From an uncultured Eubacteriales bacterium (GTDB taxonomy: Bacteria; Bacillota; Clostridia; Oscillospirales; Acutalibacteraceae), in NCBI GenBank assembly GCA_900320605.1, contig ONSY01000165.1, positions 1 to 39,768 on the forward strand: a stretch of 39,768 nt of DNA. The letters run 5' to 3'. The notes under the pieces are model-generated. The model was not told where the DNA came from and did not search any database. It worked only from the letters and a program-made list of their open reading frames with translations. The position numbers and the translations under genes are program-made. Positions 15,862 through 23,257 of this stretch are shown here, in pieces. Within the stretch, counting starts at the first letter, position 1; every line of letters begins with the position of its first letter.

Positions 15862-17064
15862 ATGGAAACTGAGAAGAAAAACGTAATAGACGTCAGGATG
15901 TTCGGCAATCTGTCGATCACCTACAACGGCCGTCAGCTCATGGAAAGCAGGAGCTCCGAAACGCAGTTCAACTATCTGATGCAGCTCCTTCTGTATTTCC
16001 GCGAACAGGGCGTGACGCGCGCTCAGCTTCGCGACGTGCTGTTTGAGGACCGTGAGATCGAGGATGTTCAGCACTCGATGCGCAACATCATCTACAACGC
16101 GAAGAAACGGCTTTCGGCGAACGGCCTGCCCGCCGTGAACTATATTGAGTATTCTTCGGGCGTCTACCGCTTTACGGATGAGATCCCGGTGGTTTCCGAT
16201 ACCGACCGGATGCGGGAGCTCTCCCGGCAGGCCGCTCTGGAACCCGATCCGGAAAGGAAGCTCGGCTATCTGCTCGACGCCTGCCGTGTCTACACCGGAA
16301 GCTTTCTCAAGATGCAGAGCGGCATCCTGTGGGTTTCCGAGGAACAGCGCCGCTGGCGCGCGGTTTTCCGTCAGTGCGCCGAAGAGGCGGCGGAAATTCT
16401 CCGTATGAAGAAGGATTACACCGAGCTTTCGAGACTCGGCGAATACGCGTCGAAGGTTGACCCGTTCTCTGACTGGGAAAGTCTCCAGATCGAATCGCTC
16501 TCGGCGGCCGGAAGATACGAACAGGCGCAGGATCTGTTCGACAGAACGGCGGAAGCGTATATCCTGGAGCACGGCATCCGCTCCCGCGAGTATCTTCGGG
16601 AGCTGTCAAACCGCCTGTGCGCGAGGATGTATCACCAGTACGAGGAAATCGAGGATATCCAGGGCGAGCTCAACGATCCCGAGGATCCGGCGAAAGGCGG
16701 ATATCTCTGTTCGCTTCCGGTTTTCCAGGGAATCTACCGTACCGTGGAGAGAACGATGGAACGCCACAGCGACATGGTCTTCCTGATGCTCTGCACGATT
16801 GTCGACAGCAAGGGCAATCCGATGGCAGAGGGATCGATGCTCGACGAACTGTCAGACCGCCTCTGCGTCGCCGTAACGAGATCCGTGCGGCACAGCGACA
16901 CCGTGGCGCGCTACGGAAAAGGACAGTATCTTGTACTGCTGCTGCATACGCCGCGCGAAAACTGCCCGATCATTCAGAAGCGCATCAATCAGAACTTCCT
17001 GATCGGCCGGCAGCGTACCGGAGTCAAATACCATGTAAACTCCGTCATTCTCACCTCCCTGTAA
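15862..17064 (+). CDS. SARP-like regulator: winged helix + BTAD + degenerate GGDEF domain
   Basis: A 400-residue cytosolic protein. Residues 8-105 are a winged-helix domain of the kind found in SARP/AfsR regulators (IDVRMFGNLSITYNGR, then RDVLFEDREIEDVQHSMRN and YNAKKRLS). Residues about 112-255 are a helical bacterial transcriptional activator domain (DACRVYTGSFL, YASKVDPFSDWESLQIE, EHGIRSREYLREL). Residues about 285-400 look like a GGDEF fold whose active site is lost: GKGQY (352-356) replaces GGDEF, while RHSD (343-346), five residues upstream, keeps the RxxD inhibitory-site pattern. It may bind DNA under c-di-GMP control rather than make c-di-GMP. Its promoter is at 15713. The c-di-GMP phosphodiesterase gene follows. 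Confidence 0.8.
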   Translation: METEKKNVIDVRMFGNLSITYNGRQLMESRSSETQFNYLMQLLLYFREQGVTRAQLRDVLFEDREIEDVQHSMRNIIYNAKKRLSANGLPAVNYIEYSSGVYRFTDEIPVVSDTDRMRELSRQAALEPDPERKLGYLLDACRVYTGSFLKMQSGILWVSEEQRRWRAVFRQCAEEAAEILRMKKDYTELSRLGEYASKVDPFSDWESLQIESLSAAGRYEQAQDLFDRTAEAYILEHGIRSREYLRELSNRLCARMYHQYEEIEDIQGELNDPEDPAKGGYLCSLPVFQGIYRTVERTMERHSDMVFLMLCTIVDSKGNPMAEGSMLDELSDRLCVAVTRSVRHSDTVARYGKGQYLVLLLHTPRENCPIIQKRINQNFLIGRQRTGVKYHVNSVILTSL

Positions 17065-17141
17065 AGACGGGCGGGGACAGATGTGATCTCATAACACCGG
17101 TTGGTTCCGCGTTTATGCGGATACACGCGAAATTCCGGTAC

Positions 17142-17159
17142 GGGGGACAGAAAGCCCCC
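17142..17159 (+). terminator. Possible weak terminator after the SARP-like gene
   Basis: GGGGG (17142-17146) and CCCCC (17155-17159) form a short stem followed by TGATTTG. The rest of the 175-base gap is AT-rich (around 17180-17216) and may hold a promoter for the next gene, but no clean -35/-10 pair is seen. Confidence 0.3.
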
Positions 17160-17239
17160 TGATTTGATACGGAGCATCGCATATCAATGTATATAACATT
17201 TATTTATATAAACTTTCTCAGGCCGGAGGTCAGAACTAT

Positions 17240-19453
17240 ATGACAGACAGACAGGCACTCATTCGCTCCGCAAGCTCGAAGCGAAGCATACTCGTCGTTG
17301 AGGACGAGATGATCAACCGGGAGATTCTCGGATTTCTGATCGGAGACGAATATCATGTTCTCTTCGCGGAGACAGGCGCCGGGGCGCTTGAAATCATCGA
17401 AGAGCAGTACCGCATGCTCAGTCTCGTGCTTCTGGACCTGAACCTTCCCGATATGAAGGGGCAGGAGATCCTGTGCCGCATCAAGGAAGACGAGCGCACC
17501 GCGAATCTTCCGGTTATCGTTATGACGGCGGATTCCGACGCCGAGGTGGAATGCCTTGTTCTGGGCGCCACGGATTTCATCCCGAAACCGTACCCGAAGC
17601 GCGAGGTGATTCTGGCGCGCATCCTGCGCACGATCGAGCTCTTTGAGGAGCGTGACATCATCCGTTCCACGGAGCGCGACGCGCTTACCGGGCTTTACAA
17701 CCGCGAGTATTTCTACCGCTACTCCGCGCAGTTCGACACCTTCCATCCGGGCACCGAAACGGACGCCGTCCTGATCGACGTGAACCATTTCCACATTCTC
17801 AATGAGCGTTACGGCAGGAACTACTGCGACGGGCTTCTCCGGAAGATCGCGTCGGCGCTGCTCGAGATCTTCGGGAAAACCGGCATTGTCTGCCGCAGGG
17901 AGGCGGACACGTTCCTCGTCTACTGCCTGCACCGAACTGACTACGAACAGGTCCTCGGCAATATCGGGGAAATCGAGGGAAACCAGATTCACCTGCGCGC
18001 GGGCGTCTATTCGAATGTCGACCGCTCCATCGAGGTCGAACGCCGCTTTGACCGCGCGAAACTCGCCGCGGATACCGTGAGAAACAGCTTCACCAGGTGG
18101 ATCGCGATCTACGACGATTCCCTCCATGAGAAGGAGGTCTTCGCCGAGCGGCTGATGGAAAGCTTCCATACCGCCGTCCGGGAAAAGCAGTTCACCGTTC
18201 ATTATCAGCCGAAATTCGACGTGCGTCCCCGGGAGCCGGTTTTGAACAGCGCCGAGGCGCTCGTGCGCTGGAAGCATCCGGAGTTCGGAATGGTCAGTCC
18301 CGGAGTGTTCATCCCGCTCTTCGAGGAAAACGGACTGATCCGGGAACTCGACTCCTATGTCTGGCGCGAGGTCGCCTCCCAGATCCGTCAGTGGAAGAAA
18401 AAGCTCGGACGTCCGATTCCGGTTTCCATCAACGTCTCGCGCATCGATCTGTATGATCCGAAGCTTCCCGAGACGCTCGATGAGATCGTTTTGAACTACG
18501 GCCTTTCGCACGATGAACTGCTGCTGGAAATCACGGAATCCGCCTATACGGAGAATTCCGATCAGATTATCGGCATCGTCAGTCAGCTGCGGGAGAGCGG
18601 TTTCCACATTGAGATGGATGATTTCGGAACCGGCTATTCTTCGCTCAATATGATCTCGAAGCTTCCGATCGACGTGCTCAAACTCGATATGCAGTTTATC
18701 CGCACCGCGTTCCGGGAGCGCAAGGATACGCGTCTGCTCGAGGCGATCATCGGCCTCGCGAAATCCATGAATCTGCCGACGATCGCGGAAGGCGTCGAAA
18801 CGGCGGAGCAGATGTTCACCCTGAAATCCATGGGATGCGACGTGATCCAGGGATATTATTTCTCGAAGCCGCTTCCGGCGGAAGAATTCGAGACGTATGT
18901 GAGAAACCTTGCCGTCACGGAGGCTCCGGGAGTGCCGGAAGCGAGGGGCGCGGTGAAGGAAGCCCCGCGCGACCGGCATACCTACGAGGCACTTCATGAT
19001 CCTCTGACCGGTCTTTACAACCACAGCGCGTTCGATATTCTGTTCCAGGATTCAGATCAGGCCCATATCGCCGTCATGATCGCCACGGTGGACGATTACG
19101 CCGCCATCCGGCGCGAGCGCGGCGCAGATTACGCGAACCGCGCGGTTCTGCGCGTGGCGGACGTCCTGCGCGGCAGCTTCCGTTCCGCGGATCATGTCTG
19201 CCGTCTGCAGGAGGATGAATTCGTCGTGATCATGACCCGCATGAGCAGCTCGATGCAGGATCTGGTGCTTTCGAAGGTGGAGCAGATCAATTCGGCGCTC
19301 GCGGCTTCGGCGGACGGGCTCGATTCCATCTCGCTGAGCGTCGGCATCGCGTTCTCGGACCGCGAAAATCCGCAGGGCGACGTCTTCACCGACGCCGATA
19401 CCGCGCTGAAAAAAATGAAGCAGATCCGACGCAACGGCTGCGCGGTCTACTGA
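17240..19453 (+). CDS. Response regulator c-di-GMP phosphodiesterase: REC-GGDEF*-EAL-GGDEF*
   Basis: A 737-residue cytosolic protein with four domains. REC: residues 16-135, phosphoacceptor D66 (VLLDLNLP), K116. First GGDEF: about 145-290, active site replaced by EADTF (221-225). EAL: about 300-555, with E339 (AEALVRW), N398, E430/E433 (EITES), D460 and D461 (MDDFGTGYSS), K481 and E517 (AEGVE), so all metal and catalytic residues appear present. Second GGDEF: about 580-737, QEDEF (657-661) in place of GGDEF but RSAD (648-651) kept as a possible c-di-GMP site. It should hydrolyse c-di-GMP to pGpG when activated by phosphorylation at D66. Start ATG 17240 behind CCGGAGG. Confidence 0.92.
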   Translation: MTDRQALIRSASSKRSILVVEDEMINREILGFLIGDEYHVLFAETGAGALEIIEEQYRMLSLVLLDLNLPDMKGQEILCRIKEDERTANLPVIVMTADSDAEVECLVLGATDFIPKPYPKREVILARILRTIELFEERDIIRSTERDALTGLYNREYFYRYSAQFDTFHPGTETDAVLIDVNHFHILNERYGRNYCDGLLRKIASALLEIFGKTGIVCRREADTFLVYCLHRTDYEQVLGNIGEIEGNQIHLRAGVYSNVDRSIEVERRFDRAKLAADTVRNSFTRWIAIYDDSLHEKEVFAERLMESFHTAVREKQFTVHYQPKFDVRPREPVLNSAEALVRWKHPEFGMVSPGVFIPLFEENGLIRELDSYVWREVASQIRQWKKKLGRPIPVSINVSRIDLYDPKLPETLDEIVLNYGLSHDELLLEITESAYTENSDQIIGIVSQLRESGFHIEMDDFGTGYSSLNMISKLPIDVLKLDMQFIRTAFRERKDTRLLEAIIGLAKSMNLPTIAEGVETAEQMFTLKSMGCDVIQGYYFSKPLPAEEFETYVRNLAVTEAPGVPEARGAVKEAPRDRHTYEALHDPLTGLYNHSAFDILFQDSDQAHIAVMIATVDDYAAIRRERGADYANRAVLRVADVLRGSFRSADHVCRLQEDEFVVIMTRMSSSMQDLVLSKVEQINSALAASADGLDSISLSVGIAFSDRENPQGDVFTDADTALKKMKQIRRNGCAVY

Positions 19454-19487
19454 CGCGGTCCGGATCCGCAGGCGCCGTAATTTTTCA

Positions 19488-19516
19488 TAGACGCGCGCCG
19501 TTTCCTGTGATATAAT
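19488..19516 (+). promoter_or_regulatory. Extended -10 promoter of the pilus-like operon
   Basis: TAGACG (19488-19493), a 17-base spacer and TATAAT (19511-19516) preceded by TGA, an extended -10. Transcription should begin near 19523. Confidence 0.75.
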
Positions 19517-19532
19517 CATTTTGTGAAAAAAC

Positions 19533-19572
19533 GTTCCCCGGAGCAGGCGCTTCGGGGAACTCGAATACCCTG
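19533..19572 (+). other. Leader hairpin with possible pseudoknot before the pilus-like operon
   Basis: GTTCCCCG (19533-19540) and CGGGGAAC (19553-19560) form a perfect 8-bp stem at the very 5' end of the predicted mRNA. The loop's CAGG (19544-19547) can pair with CCTG (19569-19572), giving an H-type pseudoknot, and an A-rich CTAAAAAACAAC follows. There is no T-run, so it is not a terminator. It does not match the c-di-GMP-I, c-di-GMP-II or preQ1 consensus as I know them. Confidence 0.5.
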
Positions 19573-19615
19573 AACTAAAAAACAACTGCCGCGAACACAC
19601 ATTGCGAAGAGGGAA

Positions 19616-20548
19616 GTGAGAGCCTTGCGGCACAGAATACGCATATTTTCCCTGCTGCTCGCGCTCATCCTGATCCTGGCAGGCTGCGGGGAGGATTCTC
19701 CCGCCGGCGTTCCGGATCCTTCTCCCGGGGAGAACTTCGTTCCCTACAAGGCGCCGCCCATGGCCGAGTCGGCGTTTCATCCAGAAGCGGCGCAGGGAAA
19801 CGAGGAGGCGCAGATCGATATCTCCTCGGTCAGCGAAGGATATGTCGCCGTATCCGGAAAGTCGGACCGGCGCATGAAATTCCAGGTCCTTTTCAACGAT
19901 CTTACCTATAACTACGATCTTTCGTCCGACGGCACGCCCTCAATCTTTCCGCTTCAGTGCGGAGACGGCCATTATATCTTCCGTGTCGCGAAGAATATTT
20001 CCGAGAGCAAATACGCGATGATCCATACCGTCGAGTGCGACGTGACACTCAAGGACGAATTTCAGCCGTTCCTGCGTCCGAGCGACTACAGCAACTACAG
20101 CGCGCAGTCCGAATGCGTCAGGAAGGCGGCGCAGCTCGCCGAAACCTGCTCGAGCGCGCTCGAGGTCGTCTCCGCGGTCTACGATTTCGTCTGCGGAAAC
20201 GTGAAGTACGACTATGAAAAGGCCGAAACGGTTTCTTCCGGATACCTGCCGGACGTGGACGAGACGCTGCGCACGAAGAAGGGCATCTGCTTCGACTACG
20301 CGTCGCTCGCCGCCGCGATGCTGCGAAGCCAGGGGATTCCCACGAAGATCATCTTCGGGTATGTGGAACCCGACAATGTCTATCACGCGTGGAATATGTT
20401 CTATACGAAGGAAAGCGGCTGGGTAACCGTAAAATTCGAGGTTAAGGGAAAAATCTGGACGCGGGTGGACATGACCTTCGCCGCGGGCGGAGTCCCGGCG
20501 GAATTCGTCGGCGACGGAAGCAATTATACAGACGTATTTTCCTACTGA
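19616..20548 (+). CDS. Transglutaminase-like lipoprotein
   Basis: 310 residues with a lipoprotein signal (hydrophobic residues 11-22, LAGC, Cys 24). After a beta-rich region lies a transglutaminase core at about 180-290, with Cys 225 in KKGICFDYASLAAAML, His 257 in VYHAWN and Asp 285 in RVDMTF, a complete triad. Bacterial members act outside the membrane as peptidases or amide-forming enzymes on protein or peptidoglycan substrates. GTG 19616 is very close to its GAGGG site; TTG 19625 (three residues shorter) has better spacing and may be the true start. It is the first of nine tightly spaced genes ending at 26123, so it probably works with the pilus-like machine. Confidence 0.85.
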   Translation: MRALRHRIRIFSLLLALILILAGCGEDSPAGVPDPSPGENFVPYKAPPMAESAFHPEAAQGNEEAQIDISSVSEGYVAVSGKSDRRMKFQVLFNDLTYNYDLSSDGTPSIFPLQCGDGHYIFRVAKNISESKYAMIHTVECDVTLKDEFQPFLRPSDYSNYSAQSECVRKAAQLAETCSSALEVVSAVYDFVCGNVKYDYEKAETVSSGYLPDVDETLRTKKGICFDYASLAAAMLRSQGIPTKIIFGYVEPDNVYHAWNMFYTKESGWVTVKFEVKGKIWTRVDMTFAAGGVPAEFVGDGSNYTDVFSY

Positions 20549-20566
20549 TAAAGGGGGAGCGAACAG

Positions 20567-21610
20567 ATGAGCAAGAAAAAACTGGATGAGCTCGGCGTCA
20601 GCGCGTTCTGCGAAAGCATGGCGATGATGATCAAGTCCGGTATTCAGACCGATGAAGCGGTGGCGCTTCTGCAGAGCGAAAGCGGGAGCCATGGAATTCT
20701 TTCCGACGGCCTGCGCTATATGAAAGAACAGCTCGAGAGCGGAAGCACGTTCGCGGACGCGATGAAGGGCGCGGATATTTTCCCGGATTTCGCCGTTCAG
20801 ATGATCGAAGCGGGCGAAAGTTCCGGACGTCTCGAGAGCGTGCTTTTCCGGCTGTCGCGCTATTACGCCGATCAGAAGACGCTTTCCGAGAAGATCCGCG
20901 GCGCGGTGACCTATCCCGCCGCGATGCTCGTGCTGATCATCGCGGTGCTGATCGTGATGATCACGGTCGTGCTGCCGGCGTTCCGCGCCGTGTATGACCG
21001 TCTGACCGGCTCGATCGCAGCTTCCTCGTACGCGTACATCCGCTGGGCGGGTGTTTTCTGCACGGCGGCGCTGATCATTCTGGCGGCCGTTGCCGCGGTG
21101 CTGCTTGTCCTGGTGATCCTCTGGAAAACCGGCAGGCGCGATACGGTACTCGGACTTCTGGAAAAGATTCCGAGCTGCCGCTCCATTTTAAGAACGAACG
21201 CACTGTTCCGTTTCACCTCCGCGCTGAGCACGTTCCTCGCGAGCGGCGAAATGCAGGATGAAGCGGTGCTTAAGAGTATTCCCATGGCCGATTCCAGAAG
21301 TCTCGAGCCCAAACTTCAGAGCCTTTACAGACGCATGGAGGAAGGCCACAGCATCTCCCAGGCTGCCTACGATGAGGAGCTCTTCGATCCGGTCTACGGC
21401 CGGATGCTGCTCGCGGGCGAACGCAGCGGCGAGCTGGAGCACGTGCTCGAACGCCTGACGGAGCTTCTGGAGGAAAGCAGCACGCATCAGGTGGACCGGC
21501 TGATCGAAATCGTCGGGCCGGTGCTCTCCGGCGTGCTGATGGTAGTCATCGGTCTTACGCTCATCAGCGTGATGCTGCCGCTGATCGGTATGATGAACGC
21601 GATCGGGTAA
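20567..21610 (+). CDS. pilC: Type IV pilus/type II secretion inner-membrane platform protein (PilC/GspF family)
   Basis: 347 residues with two T2SSF domains (about 7-130 and 205-330). Signature stretches are MIEAGESSGRLESVLFRLSRYY and its repeat MLLAGERSGELEHVLERLTELLEE. Three membrane segments lie near residues 115-140, 150-185 and 312-342. In type IV pili this protein links the cytosolic ATPase to the growing or shrinking pilus. It lies 18 bases behind the transglutaminase gene and begins at ATG 20567 after GGGGGAGC. It is about 50 residues shorter at the N-terminus than typical PilC, close to the clostridial type. Confidence 0.9.
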   Translation: MSKKKLDELGVSAFCESMAMMIKSGIQTDEAVALLQSESGSHGILSDGLRYMKEQLESGSTFADAMKGADIFPDFAVQMIEAGESSGRLESVLFRLSRYYADQKTLSEKIRGAVTYPAAMLVLIIAVLIVMITVVLPAFRAVYDRLTGSIAASSYAYIRWAGVFCTAALIILAAVAAVLLVLVILWKTGRRDTVLGLLEKIPSCRSILRTNALFRFTSALSTFLASGEMQDEAVLKSIPMADSRSLEPKLQSLYRRMEEGHSISQAAYDEELFDPVYGRMLLAGERSGELEHVLERLTELLEESSTHQVDRLIEIVGPVLSGVLMVVIGLTLISVMLPLIGMMNAIG

Positions 21611-21620
21611 GGAGGAAAGC

Positions 21621-21938
21621 ATGTACTCGGAACCTGTAAAGCGCAGAACAGGCCTGCTTGTCTTTCTGATTGTGCTGGTGCTGTTCGCGGTTATGGTCGG
21701 ACTTGTCTTCCTGCATTCCGGCCGCGATATCAGCGAGGAAGGCGCGACGGCCATCCGTGAGACGGTGCGCCGCAGCGCGCTGCAGTGCTATGTGGTGGAA
21801 GGCGTTTATCCGCCGGATCTCGATTATCTTGTGCGCAACTACGGCCTCGCGGTCAATACGGAGGATTATGTCGTGGTATACGAATGCTTCTCGTCGAATC
21901 TTCCGCCCACGGTCCGGGTCGTCGCCCGCAGTCTGTAA
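21621..21938 (+). CDS. Small single-pass membrane protein of the pilus-like operon
   Basis: 105 residues: a basic start (MYSEPVKRRT), one transmembrane helix (about 11-30) and a short outer domain with EEGATAIRETVRRSALQCYVVEG and YPPDLDYLVRNYGL. The single N-terminal helix followed by an alpha-beta domain resembles pilins and pseudopilins, but there is no prepilin cleavage site (G followed by FxxxE). The motif YPPDLDYL recalls minor pseudopilins. No enzyme signature is present. Genes like it appear, from memory, next to pilC in clostridia. It begins 10 bases after pilC, behind AAGGAGGAAAGC. Confidence 0.75.
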   Translation: MYSEPVKRRTGLLVFLIVLVLFAVMVGLVFLHSGRDISEEGATAIRETVRRSALQCYVVEGVYPPDLDYLVRNYGLAVNTEDYVVVYECFSSNLPPTVRVVARSL

Positions 21939-21956
21939 CGGGGGAGGAACGGCCTT

Positions 21957-22424
21957 ATGAGGAAAACTGAAAAAAACCCGATCCTTCTTCTGTCCGTCGG
22001 CCTTTCGGCGCTGTTTCTGGCGGGATTTCTGCTCCTCGTCATTTTCGGCGCGAAGAGTTACCGGGACATTGTCTCTTCGCAGTACGGCAATATGGACGCG
22101 CGGTCGCTGACGGCGTATCTTTCCGCGAGCGTGAAAGCGAACGACAGCAGCGGCGCGGTCAGCGTCGAGGAGACCGGATACGGTCCGGCGCTTGTCGTGA
22201 CCGATCCCGAAACGGGATACGCGCTGCGGTATTATCATTACAACGGACAGCTTCTGGAGGATTTCGCTCCCGCGGATTCCCCGCTGGATCCCGATGAGGC
22301 GCAGCAGATCGCGCCGACACAGACATTTGAAGTGGAACGCATTTCGCAGGACGTCTTTTCCGTTACGACGGACACCGGACGGACTCTTTTGCGCGTCCGA
22401 AGCGAAGAGGAGGCGGCGCCGTGA
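21957..22424 (+). CDS. DUF4860-like membrane protein
   Basis: 155 residues with one N-terminal transmembrane helix (about 10-32) and an extracellular domain rich in beta strand (LTAYLSASVKAND, GPALVVTDPETGYALRYYHYNGQ, VTTDTGRTLLRVRS). It resembles the DUF4860 family from clostridia; I am moderately sure of that. It has no prepilin motif. It is likely a structural or priming component beside the other small single-pass proteins. It starts 18 bases after the previous gene, and its stop overlaps the next start (GTGA). Confidence 0.7.
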   Translation: MRKTEKNPILLLSVGLSALFLAGFLLLVIFGAKSYRDIVSSQYGNMDARSLTAYLSASVKANDSSGAVSVEETGYGPALVVTDPETGYALRYYHYNGQLLEDFAPADSPLDPDEAQQIAPTQTFEVERISQDVFSVTTDTGRTLLRVRSEEEAAP

Positions 22425-22864
22425 AGAAACAGCAGCTGACTTCATTTTATCTGGAATCGCTTGTCCTGATCGCCGCGTTTGTCGCGATGATCCTCGTGCT
22501 GACAGGTGTTTTCGGCGCTTCCCGCAGCCAGAGCGTGAAGGCACGGGATCTTTCGCAGGCGGTCACGATCGCCGCGAACGCGGCGGAGGCGGTATCCGCT
22601 TCCGGCACGCTCGAGGAAGCGGCGGCGCTGCTTGATCAGGGCGGCAACGTACAGATCAGGGACGGCGCGATTGAAGCGTTCTACCGCGCGGACGGCGCTC
22701 CCTGTCCCGACGGGGACGGCGCGCTGCGGCTTCTCCTGACCTGGGAGGTTTCCGGGTTGGATCCGTCGCTTGTGGAAAGCACACTGACCGTTTTCACAGA
22801 GAAAGACGGGAAAGAACTCTACTCTCTTGAGACGGCGCGTTACCGGAAGGAGGCGGCAGCATGA
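22421..22864 (+). CDS. Pilin-like single-pass protein
   Basis: 147 residues starting MKKQQLTSFYLESLVLIAAF. The hydrophobic helix (about 9-32) carries a glutamate near its start (FYLES), similar to the E5 of type IV pilins, and is followed by RSQSVKARDLSQAVTIAANA, like the amphipathic half of a pilin helix. The residue before the presumed cleavage point is Ser or Thr rather than Gly, so processing by a prepilin peptidase is uncertain. The globular part is short (about 90 residues). It overlaps both neighbours (GTGA at 22421, ATGA at 22861), which indicates tight translational coupling. Confidence 0.7.
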   Translation: MKKQQLTSFYLESLVLIAAFVAMILVLTGVFGASRSQSVKARDLSQAVTIAANAAEAVSASGTLEEAAALLDQGGNVQIRDGAIEAFYRADGAPCPDGDGALRLLLTWEVSGLDPSLVESTLTVFTEKDGKELYSLETARYRKEAAA

Positions 22865-23256
22865 AGAAGCCTCCGTTCCGTCTGGGACCGCTCGCGCTGC
22901 TGCTGACGGTAATCAGCATCTGCCTTACGATCCTGGCGATATTGACCTTTACCACCGCGAGGGCGGATCTGCGCCTCTCGGAGGAATACGCACAGACTAC
23001 AAAGGCCCGCTGCGCGCTCGAGGCGCAGGGGCAGGAATATTTAAGCCGGCTCAATCAGGGCCTGGAGACAGCTCCGGAAACGGACGAAGACGGCCTGTGC
23101 CGCGTGGAGCTTGAGCACGAGGGGTATCTTCTTCATATCGCGCTGCGTCCCGGTGCCGGCGGCTATGAAATCGCTTCCTGGAAATCGGAAAAGATCTGGG
23201 AGCAGAGCGATACGATCGACAATCTCTGGAACGGCAGTTTCACAAAAGGAGAATAA
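22861..23256 (+). CDS. Small single-pass membrane protein of the pilus-like operon
   Basis: 131 residues: MKKPPFRLGPLALLLTVISI, one transmembrane helix (about 10-32), a helix with EEYAQTTKARCALEAQGQEYL and a short outer domain ending WNGSFTKGE. The arrangement (helix, then small domain) again resembles a minor pilin without a canonical cleavage site. No known domain name comes to mind. It overlaps the preceding gene by four bases and ends one base before the pilT start. Confidence 0.7.
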   Translation: MKKPPFRLGPLALLLTVISICLTILAILTFTTARADLRLSEEYAQTTKARCALEAQGQEYLSRLNQGLETAPETDEDGLCRVELEHEGYLLHIALRPGAGGYEIASWKSEKIWEQSDTIDNLWNGSFTKGE

Positions 23257-23257
23257 T

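Noticed and set aside
17204-19024. Minus-strand open frame of about 600 codons opposite the REC-EAL gene
   Set aside because: Low-complexity Arg/Asp/Val-rich product without motifs. The plus strand shows intact REC and EAL signatures. The same applies to the long antisense frames at 30603-32033 and 37393-38922.
19523-19615. c-di-GMP-I, c-di-GMP-II or preQ1-I riboswitch
   Set aside because: The conserved GCAAACC-type core of c-di-GMP-I is absent, the c-di-GMP-II pattern is not seen, and the A-rich tail lies too far from the stem for preQ1-I. Left as an unassigned structured leader.
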